Origin: an uncultured Phascolarctobacterium sp.
GTDB taxonomy: Bacteria > Bacillota > Negativicutes > Acidaminococcales > Acidaminococcaceae
Assembly: GCF_900753045.1 (NCBI RefSeq)
Contig: NZ_CAADXO010000063.1
Coordinates: forward strand, 1-11,618
DNA: 11,618 nucleotides
Direction of reading: 5' to 3'
Below, one piece after another: positions 6,630 through 11,618 of the stretch. The stretch's first letter is position 1, and each line of letters starts with the position of its first letter. Under the pieces are notes generated by a model. That model was not told the origin of the DNA. It did no database searches and was given only the letters and a program-made list of their open reading frames with translations. The translations under genes were made by a program, and so were the position numbers.

Positions 6630-6700
6630 TGCAAGGCTACGTATGCATTATAACTATCTATATAATAGAATTAGATTCTATTTAGCATCGTCCGTTGCGG
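6630..6700. repeat. Decayed fourth repeat unit
   Basis: GCAAGGCTACGTATGCATTA and the following TAACTATC resemble the start of the other units. GCATCGTCCGTTGC (6685-6698) resembles the CCATCGTCGCAATC core. The part between is replaced by an AT-rich 8-bp inverted repeat, AATAGAAT (6664-6671) with ATTCTATT (6675-6682). Confidence 0.45.
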
Positions 6701-6737
6701 ATAAGGTGTTTTCACATATTTTTCGTAAAAAAAGTAC

Positions 6738-6766
6738 TTGTCATTATCTTGATTTTGTTATATAAT
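6738..6766 (+). promoter_or_regulatory. Sigma-70-type promoter of metK
   Basis: TTGTCA (6738-6743) and TATAAT (6761-6766) are separated by exactly 17 bp, an almost consensus promoter. Transcription should start near 6773, about 18 nt before the riboswitch P1 helix. Confidence 0.88.
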
Positions 6767-6789
6767 GGCATCTGTAACCAATTTAATAC

Positions 6790-6898
6790 AACTCATCAAG
6801 AGCGATGGAGGGAATGGCCCTGTGAAGTCGCAGCAACCATTGCAGTGTGACAGCTGTAAAACGGTGCTAAGTCCTGCAGTTTATCTGTAAGATGAGAA
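6790..6898 (+). ncRNA. SAM-I (S-box) riboswitch aptamer
   Basis: The sequence carries the S-box core in order: CTCATCAAGAG, the GGAGGGAATGGCCCTGTGAA block with the kink-turn and pseudoknot elements, GCAGCAACC, and a TGCTAAGTCCTGCA P4 region. P1 is CTCATC (6792-6797) with GATGAG (6891-6896). S-box RNAs bind S-adenosylmethionine and switch off downstream genes when SAM is plentiful. The downstream gene, metK, makes SAM, so this is direct product feedback. Confidence 0.95.
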
Positions 6899-6945
6899 TG
6901 CTAAGAGTAATAATTTAAGGCGTTCTCATAATGAGAACGCCTTTT
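6893..6945 (+). terminator. SAM-controlled terminator/antiterminator expression platform
   Basis: The terminator stem is GGCGTTCTCA (6919-6928) with TGAGAACGCC (6932-6941), a 3-nt loop and a TTTT tail. The alternative antiterminator pairs TGAGAATG (6893-6900) with CGTTCTCA (6921-6928), eight pairs including one G-U. It shares its left strand with P1 and its right strand with the terminator. SAM binding stabilises P1, frees the terminator strand and stops transcription; without SAM the antiterminator lets metK be transcribed. Confidence 0.9.
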
Positions 6946-7001
6946 CTTATACCATCTAAACACTCTCAAAAACGTTTTTTTATTTATGAAAGGAGCTACC
7001 A

Positions 7002-8180
7002 ATGAGAAAATTATTTACTTCCGAATCCGTTACCGAAGGTCATCCCGATAAAATAGCAGACCAAATTTCCGATGCTGTGCTTGATGCCATCCTGGCTCAA
7101 GATCCTAAAGGCCGTGTTGCTTGCGAGACTATCGTTACTACCGGTCAGGTTCACATTTTCGGTGAAATTTCTACCCAATGCTATGTTGATATCGCACACA
7201 TTGCTCGCGAAACCATCAACAATATCGGTTACAACCGTGCGAAATTCGGTTTTGACGGCAACACCTGCGGTGTACTGATTTCCATCGACGAGCAGTCGCC
7301 TGATATCGCTATGGGCGTTGACAAAGCGCTGGAAGCTAAGGAAGGCCAGGCTGCCGAGGAAGAAACTGGTGCCGGCGACCAAGGTATGATGTTCGGTTAT
7401 GCAACCAACGAAACCGAAAGCTACATGCCGATGCCTGCATATCTGGCTAACAAGCTGGCTCTGCAGCTGACCAAGGTTCGTAAGGAAGGCGTGCTGCCTT
7501 ACCTGCGTCCGGACGGCAAAACTCAGGTTACCGTTGAATATGATGACGGCAAACCTGTTCGTGTAGATACTATCGTTATTTCTTCCCAACATGCACCGGA
7601 AGTTTCCAACGAGCAGATTCGCAAAGATATTATCGAAAAGGTTATTGCACCGATTGTTCCCGCAGAAATGCTGGATGCGGAAACTAAATATTACATCAAC
7701 CCGACAGGCCGTTTCGTTATCGGCGGTCCTCAGGGTGATGCTGGTCTGACCGGACGTAAAATCATCGTTGATACCTATGGTGGTATGGCTCGTCACGGCG
7801 GCGGTGCTTTCAGCGGCAAGGACCCCTCTAAGGTTGACCGCAGTGCTGCTTATGCTGCACGTCACGTTGCCAAAAACATCGTTGCTGCAGGCCTGGCAGA
7901 TAAATGCGAAATCCAGCTGGCATACGCTATCGGCGTAGCACATCCGGTTTCCGTTCTGGTTGAAACCTTCGGCACCGGCAAAATCAGCGATGACAAGATT
8001 GCTGAGCTGGTTCGCAAAAACTTCTCCCTGAGCCCGACCGGCATTATCCGTGAACTGGATTTGCTGCGTCCTATCTACAAGCAGACTGCTGCTTATGGTC
8101 ATTTCGGCCGTACCGATGTAGATCTGCCTTGGGAGCATACCGAAAAGGCTGCTGCACTGCGCGAGCAGGCAGGCCTGTAA
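7002..8180 (+). CDS. metK: S-adenosylmethionine synthetase (methionine adenosyltransferase)
   Basis: 392-aa cytoplasmic enzyme that makes S-adenosylmethionine from ATP and L-methionine, releasing phosphate and pyrophosphate; it normally works as a tetramer. The N-terminus MRKLFTSESVTEGHPDKIAD contains the ATP-contacting His14 and the metal-binding Asp16. The two family signatures are present: GAGDQGMMFGYA (123-134) and GGGAFSGKD (266-274). The methionine/ATP-site segments DPSKVDRSAAYAAR and the C-terminal YGHFGR are intact. Length is normal (about 385-400 aa). AAAGGAG (about 6989-6995) lies 7 nt before the ATG. It appears to be a single-gene unit with its own promoter, a SAM-I riboswitch in the leader and an intrinsic terminator after the stop. 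Confidence 0.98.
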   Translation: MRKLFTSESVTEGHPDKIADQISDAVLDAILAQDPKGRVACETIVTTGQVHIFGEISTQCYVDIAHIARETINNIGYNRAKFGFDGNTCGVLISIDEQSPDIAMGVDKALEAKEGQAAEEETGAGDQGMMFGYATNETESYMPMPAYLANKLALQLTKVRKEGVLPYLRPDGKTQVTVEYDDGKPVRVDTIVISSQHAPEVSNEQIRKDIIEKVIAPIVPAEMLDAETKYYINPTGRFVIGGPQGDAGLTGRKIIVDTYGGMARHGGGAFSGKDPSKVDRSAAYAARHVAKNIVAAGLADKCEIQLAYAIGVAHPVSVLVETFGTGKISDDKIAELVRKNFSLSPTGIIRELDLLRPIYKQTAAYGHFGRTDVDLPWEHTEKAAALREQAGL

Positions 8181-8199
8181 GCTTAATTTAAAACTGTCG

Positions 8200-8228
8200 A
8201 AAGCACGCTGTCCGCAGCGTGCTTTTTC
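8200..8228 (+). terminator. Rho-independent terminator of metK
   Basis: AAGCACGCTG (8201-8210) pairs perfectly with CAGCGTGCTT (8215-8224) around the loop TCCG, followed by TTTC. It lies about 20 nt past the metK stop and separates metK from the efflux genes. Confidence 0.92.
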
Positions 8229-8251
8229 TATGCCTGCCTGCGGCTTTGCAC

Positions 8252-8281
8252 TTGCTAACTTCTCTTGATAAGAGGTATAAT
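8252..8281 (+). promoter_or_regulatory. Candidate promoter of the RND efflux operon with spacer palindrome
   Basis: TTGCTA (8252-8257) and TATAAT (8276-8281) are separated by 18 bp. The spacer contains the palindrome CTCTT-GAT-AAGAG (8262-8274), which ends one base before the -10 box and could be an operator. No regulator gene is next to it in this window. Confidence 0.6.
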
Positions 8282-8325
8282 ATTATTATCTATAACTATA
8301 ATTACTCCGCAAAAAACTCAGTTAA

Positions 8326-8355
8326 AATTAAACTTACCCCATTATAATTTACCCC
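8326..8355 (+). repeat. Two tandem 15-bp repeats upstream of the efflux operon
   Basis: 8326-8340 and 8341-8355 match at 11 of 15 positions, both ending in TTACCCC. They lie 28 nt upstream of the adaptor start codon. A second TATAAT (8343-8348) falls inside the second repeat. They could be a binding site for a response regulator or another dimer; no factor can be named. Confidence 0.4.
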
Positions 8356-8383
8356 GGAGAGAATGGTGCAGGGAGGAAAGAAA

Positions 8384-9502
8384 GTGAATTTACAGAATCG
8401 CAAGGTTAAGATAGCACTTGGCCTGATGCTGGCGGTATGCGTAATTATCGGCTACCGTATATACAGCAATATTCAGGCTGATAAGGCGCGTGCTGCTAAG
8501 TTGTCGCAGGTACGCAATGTGGCGGTTGTTACTGCTCACCCCGTAAGGCAGACGATTGTTCCCAGTCTGAGCTTTTCCGGCAGTTTGGACCCGGAATGGC
8601 AGGCAGAGGTTGCCGCTAAGGTGGACGGACGCTTGGAAAAGGTTTATGTCCGTGAAGGCGACCATGTTAGCCGCGGGCAGGTACTGGCAATTTTGGAGCA
8701 GGCTGATACCGATGCCAATCTGTTAAGCGCCAAGGGCAGCTTTTTGGATGCACAGACAAGCCTGCGCAAGGCGGAAACTGATTTGCAGCGCTATGAAAAG
8801 CTTTATGCTACGGGCGCAGTTTCGCAGCAGGTTGTGGATGATTACCGCTTTGCGCGTGACAACGCTGCCGCCAAGCTGGAGGCTGCCAGAGGCAGTCTGC
8901 GGGCGATGGAGTCTAAGTCTGAAGGCACGGTGCTGACAGCGCCTGCTGACGGCATTGTTGCCAAGCGTTATTATCAGGAGGGCTATTATGCAAAGGCAGG
9001 TACGCCTATTTTTGCCGTTGCTGATATTTCTATATTGAAAACGACTATTCATATTCCCGAGGGCCAGATTGCCGGTGTGCATGTAGGCAATGAAGCAAGC
9101 ATTACTCTGCCTGCTTATTCCGGCAAAAAGCTGATAGGTAAAATTACCCGCATCGCTCCGGTTGCGGATTTGCCGGCGCATACCTTTGCGGCAGAGGTGA
9201 GTGTGGATAACAGCGAAGGTCTTTTAGCCGGCGTCTATGCCAACGTTACGCTTACCGCTTCACCTAAAGCTGATGTACTGACTATTCCGGTGCAGGCTAT
9301 TGTGATGCGTGATGACCAGCAGACGGTGTTTGTTGTTGATGACAAGGGCGTTGTACAGCGTCGTGCGCTGAATGTCGGTTATACGAATGATAAGCTGGCT
9401 GAAATAGTGAGCGGACTGGATGAAAAGGATACTATTGTTACCGAAGGACATAACAAGCTGCGTGAAGGCAGCAAGATAGATTTGAAAAAGGCTGGTAAAT
9501 AA
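8384..9502 (+). CDS. RND efflux system periplasmic adaptor (membrane fusion protein)
   Basis: 372-aa HlyD/AcrA-type membrane fusion protein that would link an inner-membrane RND pump to an outer-membrane channel. The N-terminus has a basic stretch, then one hydrophobic segment (about residues 9-25), likely an uncleaved anchor. The LAVC in it is a poor lipobox because Val precedes Cys. A barrel/lipoyl half (AEVAAKVDGRLEKVYVREGD, GQVLAILE) follows, then an alpha-hairpin coiled coil (~115-180) and the second lipoyl half (LTAPADGIVAKRYYQEGYY). A beta-barrel with a C-terminal membrane-proximal domain closes it. Start: GTG at 8384 has GGGAGG (8371-8376) 7 nt upstream. An in-frame ATG at 8363 would add 7 residues but has a badly spaced RBS. 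It ends 2 nt before the pump gene. The substrate cannot be inferred. Confidence 0.93.
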   Translation: MNLQNRKVKIALGLMLAVCVIIGYRIYSNIQADKARAAKLSQVRNVAVVTAHPVRQTIVPSLSFSGSLDPEWQAEVAAKVDGRLEKVYVREGDHVSRGQVLAILEQADTDANLLSAKGSFLDAQTSLRKAETDLQRYEKLYATGAVSQQVVDDYRFARDNAAAKLEAARGSLRAMESKSEGTVLTAPADGIVAKRYYQEGYYAKAGTPIFAVADISILKTTIHIPEGQIAGVHVGNEASITLPAYSGKKLIGKITRIAPVADLPAHTFAAEVSVDNSEGLLAGVYANVTLTASPKADVLTIPVQAIVMRDDQQTVFVVDDKGVVQRRALNVGYTNDKLAEIVSGLDEKDTIVTEGHNKLREGSKIDLKKAGK

Positions 9503-9504
9503 CG

Positions 9505-11618
9505 ATGATTGGAACATTTATCAAGCGGCCGGTCTTTACTACCATGTTTATTTTGCTGTTGGTAGTGTTCGGTATCCGCTGCTATCCGGAAATCGGCGTT
9601 GATTTGAATCCTGATGTTGATTTGCCTATTGTCAGCGTGCGTGTTACCTACAGCGGTGCTTCGCCGCAGGAAATGGAAACGCTGGTTACCAAGCCGATTG
9701 AGAACCGCGTCAGCCAGGTTTCGGGTATCAAGACGCTGTCTTCTACTGTGCTTGAAGGCTACAGTGAAACGGTTCTGGAATTTAATATCGGTGTAGACCC
9801 GCAGGTGAAGGCCAGTGAGGTGCGTGAAAAGGTTGCCAGTGTGCGTAAGGCGCTGCCGGATGATATCGACGAGCCGGTAACGCAGACGGTAGACCTCAAC
9901 TCCCGCGCTATTGTAGCCTATACCTTTGCTTCGCCCTCGCGCAGCCGTGGCGAAATCCGTCGCATTGTGGAGGATAATATCAAGGATGAGCTGCAGATGG
10001 TGGAGGGCGTATCCGAGGTTACTGTTGTCGGTGCCAGCCAGCGTGCTATCCGCATTGTGCTGAAGCCGGAAAAGCTGGCGGAATACGGTATTGCCTACCA
10101 GACAGTGCGCAGTAAGCTGAACGCTAACAATTACAATACTCCCGGCGGCAAGGCGAAAAATGACGCTATGGAAATTACTGTGCGCACCTTGGGCAAGTAT
10201 AACAATATTAATGATATTAAGCAGGTGGTAGTTGCCAACCATAACGGCCGTCCTGTTTATATTAGCGAAATTGCTGATGTTCTTGACTCCTGGGAGGATG
10301 AGGATACCTTTGCCAGTGCCAACGGTGTTCCCTGTGTTATGACCTTTGTGCGCAAGCAGTCCAAAACCAATACTGTTGATGTTACCGATAATGTCAATGC
10401 CAAGATGGAGGAGCTGAAGCACAGCAATCTGCCGCCCGATATCATTGTTGATAAGGTGCGTGACCAGTCCAACTATATCCGTGATAACATTGCGGATGTC
10501 TGGAATGCGATTCTTTTCGGCGGTTTTCTGGCGCTTTTGATAACATATCTTTTCCTGCGTAATTTCCGTGCGACAATTATCGGCGGTTTGTGTATTCCTA
10601 CGTCTATTATCGCCACCTTCTTTATGATGAAGGTTATGGGCTTTACGCTGAATAATATGTCGCTGATGGCTTTGAGCCTGGCAGTCGGCATTTTGATTGA
10701 TGATGCGATTGTAGTAATTGAAAATATTTTCCGCCATATCGAGATGGGACAGACACCGTTTGTGGCAGCCAAGGAAGCGACGGAGGAGCTGACGCTGGCG
10801 ATTTTGGCTACATCCCTGAGCTTAATGGCTGTATTTGTGCCTATCGGCAATATGGGTGAAACCATCGGCCAGTTCTTCAAGCAGTTCGGCCTGACGGTTG
10901 CTTTTGCGGTAGCGTTCTCAACTATCGTAGCCTTTTCGCTTACGCCAATGGTTTCGGCGTACTGGATTAAGGTGGAAACCGAGGAGCAGAGCAGCAAGGA
11001 ACGCACGCATTTTGTGCAGAGGGCTCTCGATAAATTCGAAGCAGGCTTTCAGTCTGTGCGTGAAATGTATGACAGCTTGATGGCCTGGGCTTTGGAAAGA
11101 CCTAAGAAGGTTGTCGCCGTGGGCATCATTTCATTGCTGCTGAATTTGCTGCTGCTGCCTTTTGTGGGCACTGAATTCCAGCCTACATATGATTCGGGTG
11201 AATTCAGCGTCAATGTTAAAGCGCCTATCGGCACCAGTCTGCAAAAAACTGTGGAGCTGGCCAAGCCGCTGCAGCAGGAGATTTCGCAGCTGCCGGAGGT
11301 TAAAATCGTGGCGCTTAACGTCGGCAACGGCCGTAATCCCGTTAACCAGGGCTCTCTGGATATCCGCCTGAAGCCAAGCAATGAGCGTGAGCGCAGCATG
11401 CAGCAGATTATGGATGATTTGCGCGGACGCTTCCGCAATGTTGAAGGCCTGAAGGTTACCGTTGTATCCAATCAGGGCGGAGGTCGCGGTGACAGCCGTC
11501 CGGTGCAGATTGGTTTGCGCGGCAGCAATATCAAGGAACTGAAAAATTACGCTCAACAGTTGGCAGACATGATACGCCGGACTGAGGGTGCGACCGACGT
11601 TGATATATCCGATTCGGA
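9505..11618 (+). CDS. RND family (AcrB-like/HAE1) efflux transporter, 5' part
   Basis: The first 704 codons of an RND inner-membrane proton/drug antiporter, open to the right edge; full-length members are about 1,030-1,060 aa. The start MIGTFIKRPVFTTMFILLL is the classic RND N-terminus (amphipathic helix plus TM1). A large periplasmic porter region follows, with YSGASPQEMETLVTKPIE, SSTVLEGYSETVLEF and VRKALPDDIDEP. TM2-TM6 come next. TM4 carries the proton-relay Asp pair, Asp399-Asp400, in AVGILIDDAIVVIEN. TM7 (KKVVAVGIISLLLNLLLLPF) begins the second repeat, with a second porter region cut by the edge. The relay residues expected in TM10-11 are outside the window. The ATG lies 2 nt after the adaptor stop with only a weak Shine-Dalgarno, so coupled translation is likely. 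No TolC-like gene is visible. Confidence 0.95.
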   Translation, partial: MIGTFIKRPVFTTMFILLLVVFGIRCYPEIGVDLNPDVDLPIVSVRVTYSGASPQEMETLVTKPIENRVSQVSGIKTLSSTVLEGYSETVLEFNIGVDPQVKASEVREKVASVRKALPDDIDEPVTQTVDLNSRAIVAYTFASPSRSRGEIRRIVEDNIKDELQMVEGVSEVTVVGASQRAIRIVLKPEKLAEYGIAYQTVRSKLNANNYNTPGGKAKNDAMEITVRTLGKYNNINDIKQVVVANHNGRPVYISEIADVLDSWEDEDTFASANGVPCVMTFVRKQSKTNTVDVTDNVNAKMEELKHSNLPPDIIVDKVRDQSNYIRDNIADVWNAILFGGFLALLITYLFLRNFRATIIGGLCIPTSIIATFFMMKVMGFTLNNMSLMALSLAVGILIDDAIVVIENIFRHIEMGQTPFVAAKEATEELTLAILATSLSLMAVFVPIGNMGETIGQFFKQFGLTVAFAVAFSTIVAFSLTPMVSAYWIKVETEEQSSKERTHFVQRALDKFEAGFQSVREMYDSLMAWALERPKKVVAVGIISLLLNLLLLPFVGTEFQPTYDSGEFSVNVKAPIGTSLQKTVELAKPLQQEISQLPEVKIVALNVGNGRNPVNQGSLDIRLKPSNERERSMQQIMDDLRGRFRNVEGLKVTVVSNQGGGRGDSRPVQIGLRGSNIKELKNYAQQLADMIRRTEGATDVDISDS

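Larger units (their letters stand above)
6296..6700. repeat. Tandem array of ~106-112-bp hairpin-forming repeats
   Basis: Three good copies begin at 6307, 6419 and 6525 (spacings 112 and 106), and a decayed fourth follows (about 6630-6700). Each copy can fold as one imperfect hairpin. In copy 3, AAGGCAGCA (6526-6534) pairs with TGCAGCCTT (6597-6605) except for one A-A mismatch, and an inner CGACG (6555-6559) pairs with CGTCG (6577-6581). Copies 1 and 3 are identical over 39 nt (6355-6393 and 6573-6611). Period lengths are not multiples of three, so a reading frame is not maintained. AAGAGCGCG (6296-6304), right after the coaBC stop, is the exact complement of CGCGCTCTT at 6502-6510 and 6609-6617. 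Confidence 0.85.

Noticed and set aside
6198..6634. Minus-strand frames across the tandem repeats with repeated peptide segments
   Set aside because: The repeated peptides (such as QMLYDCDD) come from DNA repeats. Unit lengths of 112 and 106 shift the frame between copies, so conservation is at nucleotide level, and no RBS is seen.
6296..6700. CRISPR array
   Set aside because: Units are ~106-112 bp and contiguous, with no short repeats separated by unique spacers and no cas genes.
7011..8138. Open frame of 375 codons on the minus strand
   Set aside because: It is antisense to almost all of metK, whose motifs are intact. No RBS, promoter or protein similarity supports it.
8384..8480. Lipoprotein signal on the efflux adaptor
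   Set aside because: The Cys in the hydrophobic segment is preceded by Val (LAVC), not Gly/Ala/Ser, so a lipobox is not supported; an N-terminal membrane anchor fits better.
9379..10737. Open frame of 452 codons on the minus strand
   Set aside because: It lies antisense to the efflux adaptor end and the RND gene, both clearly coding. The translation is rich in His/Asn/Arg with no recognisable domain; it is a by-product of sense-strand codon use.

Overview
The window looks like chromosomal sequence from a diderm Firmicute of the class Negativicutes. An Acidaminococcaceae/Phascolarctobacterium-like genus is my best guess, held with low confidence. The gene order (rqcH facing away from yicC-remA-gmk-rpoZ-coaBC) and the SAM-I (S-box) riboswitch in front of metK are Firmicutes traits. 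The inner-membrane and periplasmic parts of an RND tripartite efflux pump imply an outer membrane. No phage, transposase, CRISPR array or obviously foreign gene is visible, and most of the window is ordinary housekeeping DNA.

Layout. Positions 1-307 hold the 3' end of an rRNA operon: the 23S tail, a short spacer, 5S and a strong terminator. Positions 308-966 hold no convincing gene but are rich in inverted repeats. They include two hairpins with different stems and a near-identical 20-nt loop, a perfect 12-bp inverted repeat, and an imperfect palindrome of about 200 bp. rqcH (fbpA/NFACT) follows on the minus strand. From a promoter near 2870-2898 an apparent operon runs right: yicC (RNase-like), remA (biofilm/matrix regulator), gmk (GMP kinase), rpoZ (RNA polymerase omega) and coaBC (coenzyme A synthesis), with gaps of 7-61 nt.

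The coaBC stop is followed at once by three tandem units of about 106-112 bp plus a decayed fourth, each able to fold as an imperfect hairpin. A consensus promoter, a SAM-I riboswitch with a readable antiterminator/terminator switch, and metK come next. After the metK terminator a new promoter region leads to a membrane-fusion protein and an RND transporter separated by 2 nt; the transporter gene runs off the right edge.

Functionally, the central operon joins nucleotide supply (gmk), transcription (rpoZ), RNA turnover (yicC), cofactor synthesis (coaBC) and a DNA-binding regulator (remA). rqcH serves rescue of stalled 50S subunits. metK makes SAM under feedback by SAM itself. The efflux pair is a separate unit. 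The observations most worth a second look are the non-coding repeats (308-880 and 6296-6700), not the protein genes.
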